Shown here one piece after another: positions 1-12,885 of a stretch of 64,000 bases of DNA (the stretch's first letter is position 1; every line of letters begins with the position of its first letter). Location of the stretch: positions 245,316 through 309,315 of the forward strand of contig JBBHKE010001595.1 in the NCBI GenBank assembly GCA_037447655.1, in the 5' to 3' direction. The notes under the pieces were generated by a model. It searched no databases and was not told where the DNA came from. It saw only the letters and a program-made list of their open reading frames with translations. The stretch is from Zygnema cylindricum. Its lineage: Eukaryota > Streptophyta > Zygnematophyceae > Zygnematales > Zygnemataceae. A program made the translations under genes and the position numbers.

Positions 1-698
1 AGACGTGCATCCAGCGTGGTATGAGGCACATGGCATGTACGATGTGTAGGCCTGTGATAGCTTGTGGCGCAAAGTTGAAATTTAATCGCGACAGCATGTG
101 CTCCCACAGTGGAGCTCACGTAAATTCAGAAAGTGATTGTGCGCAGTTTTTGTTACTGTAAACCTTCGTCGACCGTGTGAATTGTTAATTTTATTATGAC
201 GCTCGATGTTCGCAAGCCCGACAAAACTTTAACCCGTTGTTACAATCTTTTAAAAGTCAAAGTTGTTCAACTAATTAACCGTCAAATTTAAACTCAACGT
301 TACTTTACTTTTACTAATGTGTACTTAAAACATACAATCTTTGACAAGCTAACGTAAGTGACTGTACGCAACCAAAATAGTCAATGCCATGATAAATTCC
401 TTAATATCAACGCTTTACATTATTTACGATTTTTAAAAACTGAAAACAAGCCTACGTGGTACCATCCAAAATATAACATATGCGCTTCAAAAATCTTGAC
501 GATTTTTAATGCCTTCGTAACAAGCTTACGGGTACCACCAATCTCATTAAATGTGTTCCATAGCTATACCTTGAACCGTTATTGATGTTAACAAATTCCT
601 AATGTCAAGAAATAAATAGTGCTAGTAACGTTATTTTGGGTTCAAAGGCCTAAAGCCACAAAACATTAACGTTAATTTACACATCTAACACTAATTTG
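1..698. other. Intergenic AT-rich sequence, no gene seen
   Basis: No open frame here shows a recognisable domain or a credible splice pattern. The last eight bases (691-698) are the left target-site copy of the element that follows. Confidence 0.6.
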
Positions 699-1168
699 TA
701 GTGCTATGTAACGACAATATATTTATCGCAATAACACCGATACTGATAGTTATCGGTTATCGAGCGGTCAGGGGTCCCGATATATCGCTCCGAGACCAAC
801 AATTTCTTTGTCGGCGATAAGTGGACAAAATAGAGTATGCCATATAATAATACTTTATAATATACTATATAATATTTTTCACTGTATATTGCATGCATGC
901 CATGTGTAACTATTTGTTTTGTACTTTGTGTAACGAAATAACTACGATTCGGTACCCCTAAACAAACCGTATTGTTGTACTTTACGAACCGTACAATTGT
1001 CGCTGATAGCTATCGGTATCGATGTTATCGCGAAAAAAAAATGATGTTATCGGCTTTTTATCGGCGATAACACCACCTTCGATATATTGTACCAATTTAT
1101 CGATTATCCGCAAGCCATAAAAAGGTACATATCGATCAACGACAAAATCTTACCGATACACGATACTA
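699..1168. mobile_element. hAT-like nonautonomous element, 470 bp
   Basis: The element begins TAGTGCTATGTA and ends GATACACGATACTA, an imperfect terminal inverted repeat. It is flanked by CTAATTTG (691-698) and GTAATTTG (1169-1176), an 8-bp duplication with one mismatch. The interior is full of TATCG/CGATA motifs and has no coding frame. The ends and the TATCG-rich interior resemble the elements at 46744-47542 and 49571-49972. An 8-bp target duplication is the hallmark of hAT transposition; the assignment is inference from ends and duplication only. Confidence 0.7.
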
Positions 1169-1602
1169 GTAATTTGGATACACATTCCCACAATGTAGGT
1201 GCCATACTGTGTCTCCGCCGTTCTTTGTTGTTTTCCATTGTCTTTAATGTTAGGAATAAAATTTAAGTGCGGTTCTTAATGTCGAAGCCATTCACATTCA
1301 CGTGTCCACGCTGTTATCTAAAACTTTTAATGTACAAGAATAACGAGTAATAAGGATTCACGGTGTAGTATACTTGCACGACCTCGGGCTTAAGTTAATG
1401 TAAACGTCTCCGTACATATATTGGCACCTCTTGATGGAAAGGGGGGCTAAAGATGAGTTTGTATCAATGAAAAAGTGGGGTCGTTTTTGAGGATCCCATG
1501 CTTTAATGTACCATGCCATGCTATCGTTTATGGGACCACGATTCTTACTTTTGGGTCTTTATTCGCGAAGCAATCACTCCACTCTGTAGATAACGTCCAC
1601 TA

Positions 1603-2127
1603 TACAGTGAATCGTTATTAGCGTTAATAAATAACTAGTGTAAAAAAAAAATAGTGTTATTAACTCTAGTTTAGGTTCATGGCTTTTCGCCAAAAAAAAA
1701 AATTACTCTAATTTATTCATTAACACTAATTTGGTCACACTTTTTCTCATAGTGTAGCCGGTATAGCATGTGTTCACATTTAACACGTGAGAACAATTTA
1801 TTTTGATTTCCTCCCGTCTTTATCACTCAAAATAAAATTTGAGTGCACTTTTTCATGTCGACGCACTCACTTCCGAGTGTCGACGCCCTTATCTGACACT
1901 CTTTTTGTAATATTTGTACCCGGTAACGAGCAATTTTAGTACGGACTGACACATTTTGTATACTACACTATTTGAAACTGTCTACACTAGAGTTATTAAG
2001 CTAATTATAAAGTTATTATATTAACGTAAAAAAAAACGTAGAGTTATTAATTATATTTTAGGTTCGAGGGTCAAAATTTGTGGGCGCCGAATTAGCGTTA
2101 TTAACTCGAATATCGATTCAAGGTGTA
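1603..2127. mobile_element. TIR element (MITE-like) of the TACACCG family, 525 bp
   Basis: The left end is TACAGTGAATCGTTATTAG and the right end is the imperfect complement CGATTCAAGGTGTA. These are degenerate copies of the TIR seen in many elements of this window. There is no coding frame. Extra internal TIR-like pieces near 1740 and 1980 suggest a composite or nested structure. Confidence 0.6.
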
Positions 2128-5100
2128 CAATCCTCGCCATTTACAGACCGCGTAGAATCGTCACGCCTGGATAATATCGCGACGGCTGGATGATGTAGGT
2201 TCGTGCTACGACAAACAACCAGTTAAGCCTCACACGTGCCTAGGGCCCATATGCCTTCGGACAAGGTGGACGCGAATTCAGCAAATCCAATAGAAAATAT
2301 ATGCCTGAAAATACCCTGTCACGCTTCGAAAAGACAAGACTGGAAAAGGAAGCCGTTCAAAATAGAAAGGGTTTTCGTTTCGAAAAGACAAGACTGAAAA
2401 AACAACCGTTCAAAAAGACAAGGGCGTCTGCGAAGAGAAGCGATTCTTGTCGTACAATCACATAGTACGCATTGTCCGTACAATGGCATACTACGTAATT
2501 ACAGATGTACCATTCAGGCTGTACGGTTTAGAAAATCTTTGAGGATTCTCAATATCAAAACTTTAGCCCGCGTGCTTCCACTCAGAATAAGACACGTATG
2601 CGCAAGCTTCCACTTGATAACAACTCGTCCTAGAAACAACTGCCACGTAGTCGGTTGCCAGTACAGGCTGCCGTACAATTGTTGACACTCCTGATGGAAA
2701 CCCCGTCTAAAGCCAATAAAAGCGGTACATGAAAACTAAAGCCATTAGGACCACAGAAATTAAAAATAAAATAGATTTAATACAATTACAAATTAGAAGC
2801 GAACCAGACCAAAATAAAATTTGTCGCGTTTCGTCTTGTCACGACGAGTCAAATTTTGGCTGGTGAAACCAACCAACGACGTTCTTCCAATTTATTTTTG
2901 CCCAAGCCGTCGGCAATTTTGTCCGTATGCTTTACGCCGTACACAAATGGTTGGTTGACAACTCCGGAACCCTTAAGAGCGAGATTTGCGCGGCCGTACC
3001 AAAATCGACCGAATCTAGGGTGTTGTCGGCGACAGTCCCAAAGCAGAGAAACGCCAAAGTGACGAGCGTGACACATTACTGTACCGTACAGTGGCTGGCA
3101 AAATAATGCACTGTAGCAAACAGTGACATTACGTACAATAACTGCCCATGCGGACTTTTGTAATTTTGCACGTGTAACTGGGGGTATTTTGTCGTATCGT
3201 TATGTCTAACAGCGGCAACCGTCAAGTCTAAACAAACTGCTTGTAGAGCTATTTTTTCGGGCGATAATTTGTCGTTTCTTGTCAAGGGGATCAAATATAG
3301 GACAAATAAAAAAGTGCACGCCGAGTCAACAATAATGTTTTTTATGAAGCAAAATTGCCATCTATTTGTCGTTTCTTGTGTGGACAACGTTCCAGCTCAA
3401 AAGGAAATTGGTAAATTGCTCGTCGAAGAAACACGTGACAAATAATTGTCTTTTTCTGTAAAAGTACGGTGCGTCCCCAAAAACTCCGAGGACCCAGAAT
3501 CACCAGTAATTGTATCGTAGGGGACAAATTTTTTTCCAGCAATACGGTAAAGGACATTGAAATAAAAAGCCGGCAAAGCCGAATAGGTTGTCGTTTATTT
3601 CGCTAAGAACTATGGTTTTATACCCGTGCTGTATCCGTTCGAGCGAAAATATATTCATAAAATGCAGCGATTGTATCCGTTTTAAGACCCGTGCCACCCG
3701 GCGCGTATAGACGAAATTTGTAGTTCTGATCTTTAGTGTGGCACGGTCTCAGGCTTCAGTGTCTAGGGTAGTTTGAACTTTGTAGTGTAAGAACACAAGG
3801 ATCGACTCACTTCACAAATAAAAGTCCATAATGCACAGCGGAAGCTTACTAAAAACTCAATCAAATCACAACAAAATAATCGGCCAAATATGTATTAAAT
3901 TAAGCCGAATGCTTTTCAATACAATCTCTCTCAGGGTGCGTCTCCATGTACTGAAACTTAGAGAATTTACTTTGTTTTTAGCGCAGATCCGGCGGACCCG
4001 GATTTCGGGTGTCCCTATGTGTACCAAACGAAGTTGTCACTTAAGGGCGTGACAATTGTATACGTCGACAATGCCCGTGACGGCTGTCGATAGTGTACAA
4101 TCTATGATGACGCACGTTATTTTTTGTAACTGCTTGTGACGTCGCATGACTTTTCGTGACATTGTAGACGTACCGCCATCCAGCCTGTGCCGTTTCACGG
4201 TTGAAGAAGATGCAATTTGCCTTTGCGTCTCTTGTCCGCTCGACGTGAAATGGCATCGGATCTTGAGACCCCTGGCGAAATAAAATCCGTACTAGGCACG
4301 AAAGGACAAAACCAAACAAATTGTGTACTTTGCTTTGTCGTACCTGAACGCAAACTGACAAAACATAGCGGATCGTGCACTTTTCGTCGTCGTTTGAATT
4401 CTTTTGAAATTTATTGAAATTTTTTTACACGTGCGACTACGTGTTTCTATTTGTTTTTCGAAAATTCTTTGTTTTAAAACACATCTTCCCTGTGTTTTAA
4501 ATAAAAGTTTGAAGATGACGTTTTTTGGCGTGGCTGTCGGTCGAATCACACAATACAGCAGCATGTTGTACATCTTAAATTCGACGATGACGCAAAATGT
4601 ACTTCTCATTTTCTCTATTTTTTTGTACAGTTGAAACTTACGCGGTACGGCTCTAAGTTTTACAGGAAAACGACAGAAAAACACCATTACTTAGGCACAT
4701 GGAGACGCACCCTCACTCTCATTTCTAACTTTCATTAAACTTATTCTCACTCACACTCACACTTAATACATTCTTCCCTGATATCTTTCCTAACTCTACT
4801 CACTCACTAAATACTCTCTACCATAATAAAGAACAAGTATAATTAAAAACAATACAATGCAAACAGTCCCTAAACATATGGACCTGGTGCACTCTGAGTG
4901 CGCCTACCATATCCTACAGCATCAAGCTACCTCTACTCTAACAAATATGCTATCTGTAAACTGAAACAAGATGTGGCAAATATGATCTCTGTAAACTGAA
5001 ACAAGATGTGACAAACATGCTCTCTGTAAACTGAAACAAGATGCGGCAGGATCGTTGTAGGATGGTAGCACGATCGGTTATACAAAGGTATTGCCCATTC

Positions 5101-5805
5101 GTCGTGCTCATATAATATTTCACGGACGCCAAATCGCGCTTTACAAACCATCATTTATGTGAAATCGTCCCAAACTCGTACAAAGAAATAATAATTTCAC
5201 CAAACCGTCAAAAAAGTACCACACGAAACGAAACATCATCTTCGCAGTGAAATAAATCAAACATTTGAATGGCGCGATTTCGGCCAACGCCGATTCGCCT
5301 AATATCCTAACATGTAGAATTTGTATGGTTTAGGTTTTGTTGTACTTCCTTTATTTGTTTTTAGGATTTTAAACAAATTTTGGTTATGCTTTTAGTCTTT
5401 TAGGGTTTTGGTCTTTTACCTTTGTTGGTCATCAAATCTTTTTAGTGACAATCATGTTTTGTCCTTTGATGGTATTACAATCATGTTTTTTAAAATAAAA
5501 ACTTTGTATGTGTTTTTGGACCACCTAAATAGATAACATTGACCAACATCATATAACATCAGACTGAACACCGTTGTCTTGCTCACTTATTAATTTTCCC
5601 TACCAATGTATGATTTCGTTGAGTATTTAAATTTTGATACGACAATGTTCGATATGAGGATTCTATCGATTTTATGCCATCCTAACGTAATTGTTTTTTG
5701 ACAACCATCAAACACATTTAACACTAAAAATTTCAACTTCCACACTTTTGTGGGAACTTGTTCCTTCTAACAAACAATCTCTGTCTTTGTGCATGTGCTG
5801 CTTGT
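2128..5805. other. Intergenic; short tandem repeats, no gene supported
   Basis: Short frames on both strands lack recognisable domains. The stretch 4940-5045 holds three copies of a roughly 35-bp unit containing CTGTAAACTGAAACAAGATG. The last ~300 bases lead into the copia LTR. GTAC-containing words are frequent. I see no RNA gene. Confidence 0.5.
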
Positions 5806-6019
5806 TGAGATTTGAAATCTTTAGATCAGTAAATTGAGCTATGAGAGGAGACTGAGGACTTCAATTTTTTTTGTCTAGATCATATGTAATACTTACCTTT
5901 GATAGTGTGACAGTAGCAAACATACAGTAGAGTGTATTGTACTTCTGTAGGGACACGCGTCGACAGTTGAAGATGATGCACTTCTGTAGGGACACGCGTC
6001 AATAGTTGAAGATGATGCA
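5806..6019 (+). repeat. 5' LTR of a Ty1/copia retrotransposon
   Basis: It starts TGAGATTTGAAATC and ends GATGATGCA, so it has the TG...CA ends of an LTR. It matches 11825-12020, which follows a purine-rich tract. The last 78 bases are a tandem duplication of a 39-bp unit starting CTTCTGTAGGGACACGCGTC, which is single in the 3' LTR. The next bases, GGTATTCCAGAG, loosely resemble a tRNA-iMet primer-binding site with an insertion. The LTR is short for copia elements, so its outer limit is inferred. Confidence 0.75.
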
Positions 6020-6794
6020 GGTATTCCAGAGTGGCGACCGACACCCACATACGCATGTCACAAATCATACCGGCGAGTTCAGCGAATCGGACGGACGAAG
6101 ACTAATTCGAACATCCGGGAGAGAATTGTGAGAGATCGAAAGTAGGTCGTTGATACGAACCAATTCGACAGACGCAATTAAAGTGGGGACCATAATGACT
6201 AAGTGTGCCGTACGTATTCAAGATGTTCGTACCACTGATCAACATTTATCTGGACTTTTGTGATTAATGCTGACTAAGCATCGGCAACATTAATTGGACG
6301 CACGTTATTTGTAAATATATGAAGAAAAAAATGGTTGTCGTTTAGTGCATTAGAAATTAGTGTTACACTGTTCATCTAGAGGAAAGTAGTAATTAGGGTG
6401 TTGGAAGTACTTATAGTACGGTGACATATAGGTAGGATACTTTGTCGTATGTTAGTATGGTAAAATACTACAGTTACCTAAATTAGTATAGACTTGTAGA
6501 TACCCACTGTGAGTATATAACTCAGGACTTAGCCAAATTTATATTATCTAGTTTTTGGAATATGATAATATGTAGACAATTTTTGGGAAACAATGACACT
6601 TTATATCTTATGGTTTACTGGATCATTTGAGCTGCAATTTTGGGAATTGTTAGTACACTGTGTTTTGTATTATTGTGCTCAGTTGAAGGCGAATTGGCCT
6701 TGTGAGTCATATTCTGTCTAAGCTAAAAGCTGGTTGTTGAAGTAGGTTCTTGATAGTTTCTGCTATTATTATGTCTACTTCCACTACTACTGCA
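6020..6794 (+). repeat. Copia leader, copy 1 (ends in the first gag codons)
   Basis: This untranslated leader runs from the LTR edge to ATGTCTACTTCCACTACTAC (ATG at 6771), the start of gag. It then breaks off and the same leader starts again at 6795. Copy 1 and copy 2 look about 90% alike by eye, with scattered substitutions, so the duplication is not recent. Confidence 0.8.
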
Positions 6795-7543
6795 GGTATT
6801 CCGAAGTGGCGACCGACACCCACATACGCGTGTCACAAATCATACCGGCGAGTTAACTGAATCAGACAGACGAAGACTATCTCAACATCCAAGAGAAAAT
6901 TGTGAGAGATCGAAAGTAGGTCGTCGATACGAACCAATTCGACTGACGCGATTAAAATGGGGACCACAATTACTAAGTGTGCCGTACGCATTCAGGATGT
7001 TTGTACCACTAATCAACATTTATTTGGACTTTTGTGATTAATGTTGACTAAGCATCGACAACATTAATTGTAAGGATGTTATTTGTAAATATATGAAAAA
7101 AAAAATGGTTGGCGTTTAGTGCATTAGAAATTAATGTTACACTATTCATTTAGAGGAAAGTAGTAATTAGGGTGTTGGAAGTACTTACGGTACAGTGACA
7201 TACATGTAGGATACTTGTCATATTCTTGTATGGTACTGTAGTGCAGTTACCTAAATTAGTATAGACCTGTAGATACTCACTGTGAGTATATAATTTAGGA
7301 CTTAGCCAAATTTGTATTATCCAGTATTTGGAATATGATAATTTGTGGACAGTCTTTGGGAAACGTTGACACTTCATATCTTATGGTTTACTGGATCATT
7401 TGAGCTTCAATTTTGGGAATTGTTAGTATACTGTGTTTTGTATTATTGTGCTGAGTTTGAGGCAAATTGGCCTTGTGAGTCATATTCTGTCTAAGCTAAA
7501 AGTTGGCTGTTGAAGTAGGTCTTTGATAGTTTTTGCTATTATT
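6795..7543 (+). repeat. Copia leader, copy 2 (the one joined to gag-pol)
   Basis: This copy starts GGTATTCCGAAGTGGCG and runs directly into the gag start codon at 7544. It is in direct orientation with copy 1 (6020-6794) and copy 3 (12021-12885). It lacks the LTR that precedes copy 1. Confidence 0.8.
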
Positions 7544-10500
7544 ATGTCTACTTCCACTACTACAGTTGGATCACCTCCTGCAGATGTCGTTGTAGAACAA
7601 CAGGTTATGGGCCTTTCATAAAGAATTCCTATCTTCAATGGCAAAAAGTATGCGTAATGGGCGATAATGGTTGAATCTTGGTTTGAAACTGCTCACTTTT
7701 TGGGGGTCTTGGATGGCTCCCTTACTGAAATAAATTCGAGTAGGACGAAAAAGAATTCAATGGCAAAGAACAATCTCATTCTTTGTATTCAAAAAATCTG
7801 GTAATGTCTTGCCTAAAAATGAAAAAGGCGAGAGAGATTTTGACATCACTAAAAACTACTTTTGAGAAAGCGAATGTCCGAAAAGAGCTCCTGGTGGCTG
7901 CAAAAATTGGGGGTACAATTACTCGGGGGGGACTATGGTCGAGTATTGTGACAATTTTTGTGCACTTATTGATGCACACTTCTCTGATGGTGGCTCATTT
8001 CCTAAGTTTCAACAGGCAGCTTTGCTTATTAGAGGTCTTCCTAGTAGCATGATAGGTGTCTTTGCTCAGTTAAAAAGTCATGATAAGGCTAGTTGGTCAT
8101 TTCAATTAGCATATAATCTTATATTGGAAGAAGAGTCTAATTATAAATTCATTGAAAGAGAAGGAAAAATTGAAGTGATTGCAACACATTTTGACAAAAG
8201 AAATCAGTTTAATCAGAATAGGAATCAGTTTAATCAGAGGCTAAATATACAATCATCTACTACTTGTTTTTATTTCTTTGAGAAGGGACATGGATACAGG
8301 TACTGTCCTAAAATGAAAAAGGCAAATGAAACAGGTTTATATAGGCTAAGGTGGCAGCAAAGCCAATATCACAGAGGCTTTTTTTAGAATCCTACTCGTG
8401 GAAATGCTATTTTTTCAGCTTATGCAACTGATGCAGATGAGTCTCTGAGCTTCAATGACCAATAGGAGGCGGATTTATTTTCTATGGCGGCAGCCATGGA
8501 GGGTCCAAAGGATGCAGGATGGATCATGGACACGGGAGAATTGGCCCATATGTGCTAGAACAAGGCAACTTTTACAAATTTGCAGCAAACATCTCTAAAG
8601 AGTATCTACTATGCTTGTGGCACGAGTGTTCAAACTTCAACTCAGAGTGATGTATCTTTGATGGTAGATGTGGGCGGAAAGTCAGTAGAAATAACTATCC
8701 ACAATGTTTTGTATGTTCCATACTTTAAGAAGATTTCTTTTCTACTTCGTTAGTGGAGAGCAAAGGCTTTGAGGTCATTTTGAAAGGTGGTAGACAGGTT
8801 GTTAGCAATAAAGGGAAAGTAGCAGTAACAAGAACTAGGAATGCTAGCAAAATGTACCGGATGGACATGGTTGAATATAAAGAAAGTGATATTCTCTACT
8901 CTAGTGTCATATTTGATAATGAGTTGTGGCATAAAAGATTAGGACATATGAATTATGATAGTCTAAAGAAAATGGTGAATTCGGGAAAAGTTGACGAAGT
9001 TTCTCTCACATCTCATCCTATAAAATCATATAATGGTTATTCACTTAGAAATATCCACAAATTGGCATTTCCACAATAAACATACCACAAATCAGAAAGG
9101 GTTCTGGAACTAATACATTATGATGTTCTCAGTCCTTCACAAGTGGCTTCAGCTGGAGGGGTCCACTATATGGTTACATTTATAGATGACTACTCGAGAA
9201 ACACCAATGTTTACTTCATAAAGCATAAGAGTGAAGTGTTTACTCACTTCAAACACTGCAAAGTGTGGGCGGAAAAGCTTAATGGAGTTCCAATCCTGGC
9301 CTTGAGATCGGACAATGGAGGGCAGTATACATCAAGTGAATTCGAACAGTTCCTCCTTGAAGAAGGTATCAGTCACAATCTATCAATTCCTTATAAACCG
9401 GAACAAAATGGTGATTATGAGAGATTAAATAGGACAGTTACAGAAAGTGCTTGGTCTATGCTTGCAGATAAAGGGTTAGATTTGAAAGTATGGGCTAAGC
9501 ACTCAACTGCGCTGTTTATATTAAGAACAAAATTGCATCTAGATGTGTTAGCACTACACCTTATGAGCTTTGGACAAGATAACAACTTGATGTTAGTCAC
9601 TTTAATATCTTTGGCAGCAAGTGTTTATTCTATATACTTCACAAGATAGACGGAAAATGGATGCTAAAGGCTTACCGGGTATTTTTATAGGGTATGATGA
9701 TAATTCAAAAGGGTATAAAGTTTTTGAATTTGAAAAACCAAAAGTGATTATCTCTAGGAATATCTTGATTAAAGATGAACAAGATTCGGTTGACTTATTT
9801 AAAGTGGTAGACAAACCGGCAAAAGACACGTAAGAATATGTTATGTTTCACCATTCACATCGAGTTTACTTTCCACCAGCAAGTGAAACATCTCTCCCTT
9901 TAGCTCCCCTCGTGCCTTCACAAGATGCTTCACTACAATTTCCAACTCGGGCGGAAAGACTTGTTACACAGTCAGTACCATCTCAAGTCATGTTTCACAC
10001 AAGGTAGAAAAATCAAAGGCTGCCGACGATTTTAGCCTCAGAATTTCCGGGGGGAAGGAGATCTAGCAGCCGTCTGCAAACAAGTTCTCACTTTGCTTTT
10101 TTGGCAGCTATATAGGAGCCTGCTTTTTTGGCAGCTATATAGGAGCCTGTATTAATTCAGGAAGCCTTTTCATCAGGTGAGAGAAATTACTGGATCGAGG
10201 CGGCAAACGATGAAATGGAGTCTATTATAGAGGCACAAAGATGGGAGTTGGTGGATCTTCCTCCGGGTAGAAAAGCCATTGGCAAAAAATGGGTATTCAA
10301 AGTGAAGCAGAACCCGGACAACACCATTGAAAGGTATACGGCCAGACTAGTGGCCAAAGGGTACAATCAAAAACAAGGTATTGACTTTGAAGAAACCTTC
10401 TCTCCAGTTGTTAGATTTCCTACTCTTAGAATTCTACCAAGTCTAGCGACTATAGAGAATATGGATAAACATCAAATGGATGTTAAAACTGCTTTCTTGC

Positions 10501-11765
10501 ATGGAGAGTTAGAAGAAACCATTTATATGAAGAAACCTGAAATGTATGTAGAAAAGGGAAAGGAAGAATTAGTGTGTAAGTTGATGAAATCTCTATATAG
10601 GCTGAAACAAGCCCCAAGGCAATGGAATCTGAAGTTAGATGAGTTTTTGAGTGGGCTAGGTTTAAAGAGAATTAGCTCAAAACATTTTGTATATGTTTTA
10701 GAAGGGGAGGATGAGGAACTGTACATTGCTCTATATGTGGATGACTTATTACTTATAAGTAAATCAATGAATGAGATAAACCGCATCAAAGCAGCTTTAA
10801 GGTATAGGTTTGAGATGAAAGACCTTGGTGAGGCTAAGTATATTTTAGGCATACAGGTAGAAAGAGATAAAAACAAAAGGCTGAGTCAACGAGATAGAAA
10901 CAAAAGGCTGATTATGTTGACTCAGAAAGAAACAATAGTTAATATGCTGGAAAAATTTGAAATGAAAGATGTAAAAGGATATGTAACTCCCATGGAATTT
11001 AAGCATAAATTGGAAGGAAGTGATTCAAATTCGGGTATAATGGTTAGTGAGAGTCTAGAGACAAGGGAGGAAGAGTTTATGGCCTCAAAACCATATAGAC
11101 AAGTAGTTGGAAGTCTTATGTATTTTATAAACTGTACGAGACCTGATGTTGCAGCAGCTGTGGTAGTCTTGAGTAGAAGTTTGCAGAATCCTAAAAAGGC
11201 AAACTGGGAAGCAACAAAAAAGGTGGTGAGATATCTTGCTGGTACTCGAAATCTTAAGCTTGTACTCGCAAACGGAGAACAAGTGAAAATACATACGCGG
11301 AGCGACGCTAGTTATGGGGACATGCCGAACCGGAAATCTACAACCGGTTTTGTTCTTAAGATTGGAGATGGAACTTGCTGCTGGAGCATCAAATTATAAA
11401 AGGTTACAGCTCAATCCACAATAAATTCACAATATATGGCAGCAGCTTCTGCCCTGAAGGAGCTCCTATGGTCAAGTTTATTTTACATGAGCAGCTTCTA
11501 CCCTGAAGGAGCTCCTATGGTCAAGTTTATTTTAGATGAACTTGAGTATATGCAAACAGGTCCTCAGGCTATCTTGTGTGACAACCAGGCAACCATTGCA
11601 ATTGCCTCTAACCCCAACTATAATTTTAAAAGCAAACACATGGATGTTATAATTCACTTTGTTAGAGAAAAATTTCTTGCAAAAGTCATTAACTTTTGTT
11701 ATTTACCGGATGAGAAAATGGTGGTTGACATGTTAACTAAAGCCATTCATGCTCCTAAGTTGTAG
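7544..11765 (+). pseudogene. Decayed Ty1/copia gag-pol polyprotein
   Basis: The domain order is gag, protease, integrase, reverse transcriptase, RNase H, which is the Ty1/copia order. Gag starts at 7544 and stops at 7619-7621. A zinc-knuckle remnant near 8270 has lost its second Cys (CFYFFEKGHGYRYC). Near 8530 the protease site reads IMDTGE, followed by a stop. The integrase prefix LWHKRLGHMN lies near 8930, and the integrase core shows HYDV, LRSDNGGQY and NGDYERLN (D, D, E) across stops and frame breaks up to 9650. The reverse transcriptase is the best-preserved part (10215-11399), with LYVDDLL at its active site. RNase H motifs SDASYG and DNQATI span a stop at 11397. Internal tandem duplications lie at 10102-10147, 10864-10915 and 11440-11530. 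It cannot encode a working polyprotein as it stands. Confidence 0.96.
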
Positions 11766-11810
11766 TTTTGCAGAGAGGCTATTAGACTAAGTGAGTAACT
11801 CAGTCTAAAG

Positions 11811-11824
11811 ATTTAGGGGAGAGT
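11811..11824 (+). other. Polypurine tract of the copia element
   Basis: ATTTAGGGGAGAG lies immediately before the TG of the 3' LTR. That is the expected place of the plus-strand primer site in LTR retrotransposons. Confidence 0.7.
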
Positions 11825-12020
11825 TGAAATTTGAAATCTTTAGTTCAGTATATAGAGCTATGATAGGAGACTGAGGACTTATAATATTTTCTGTCTAGGT
11901 CAAATGTAATACCTACCTTTAATAGTGTGATACTTACTTTTGATAGTGTGATAATATCAAATAGACATTATAGTGTACTGTACTTCTACAAGGACATGCG
12001 TCGATAGTTGAAGATGATCA
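11825..12020 (+). repeat. 3' LTR of the copia element
   Basis: It starts TGAAATTTGAAATC and ends GATGATCA, matching the 5' LTR at 5806-6019. It carries its own small duplication of the motif TTTTGATAGTGTGATA. It is followed not by flanking DNA but by a third leader copy. Confidence 0.8.
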
Positions 12021-12885
12021 AGTATTTCGGAGTGGCGATCGACACCCACATACGCGTGTCACAAATCATACGGGCGAGTTCAGTGAATCGGACGGACGAA
12101 AACTAAGCCGAATATCCGGGAGAGAATTGTGAGAGATCGAAAGTAGGTCGTCGATACGAACCAATTCGACGGACGCGATTAAAACGGGGACCACAATGAC
12201 TAAGTGCGCCGTACGTATTCAGGATGCTCGTTCCATTGATCAACATTTATCTGGACTTTTGTGATTAATGCTTACTAGGCATCGGCAACATTAATTGTAC
12301 GGACGTTATTTGTAAATATCTGAAAAAAAAATGGTTGGCGTTTAGTGCATTAGAAATTAGTGTTACACTGTTCATTTAGCGGCAGGTAGTAATTAGGGTT
12401 TTGGAAGTAATTATGTTATAGTGACATACAGGTAGGATACTTTGTCGTAAGGTAGTATGGTACTGTAGTACCATTACCTAAATTAGTATAGACCTGTAGA
12501 TACCCAATGTGATTATATAATTTAGTACTTAGCCAAATTTGTATTATCCGGTTTTGGGAATATGATAATATTTGGACAGTTTTTGGGAAACTTTTAGACT
12601 TCATATCTTATGGTTTAGTGGATCATTTGAGCTGATATTTTTGGAATTGTTAGTATATTGTGTTTTGTATTATTGTAATGAGTTTGAGACAAATTGGCTT
12701 TCTGAGTCATATTCTGTGTAAGCCGTGTAAGCCGAAAGTTGTCTGTTGAAGTAGGTCCTTGATAGCCGAAAGTTGTCTGTTGAAGTAGGTCCTTGATAGT
12801 TCCTGCTATTATTATGTCTACTTCCACTACTACTGCTGGATCACCTCTTCTAACTATGGTTGTAGAACATTACTGCTGTGGTGAA
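12021..12885 (+). repeat. Third copia leader with the first gag codons
   Basis: After the 3' LTR the sequence continues into the primer-site region, leader and gag start (ATG at 12814). Similarity to the gag of copy 2 continues to about 12885 and then stops. Within it the segment GCCGAAAGTTGTCTGTTGAA is duplicated (12730-12800). This is what a second, truncated element sharing the LTR would leave, or the result of unequal recombination. Confidence 0.75.
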
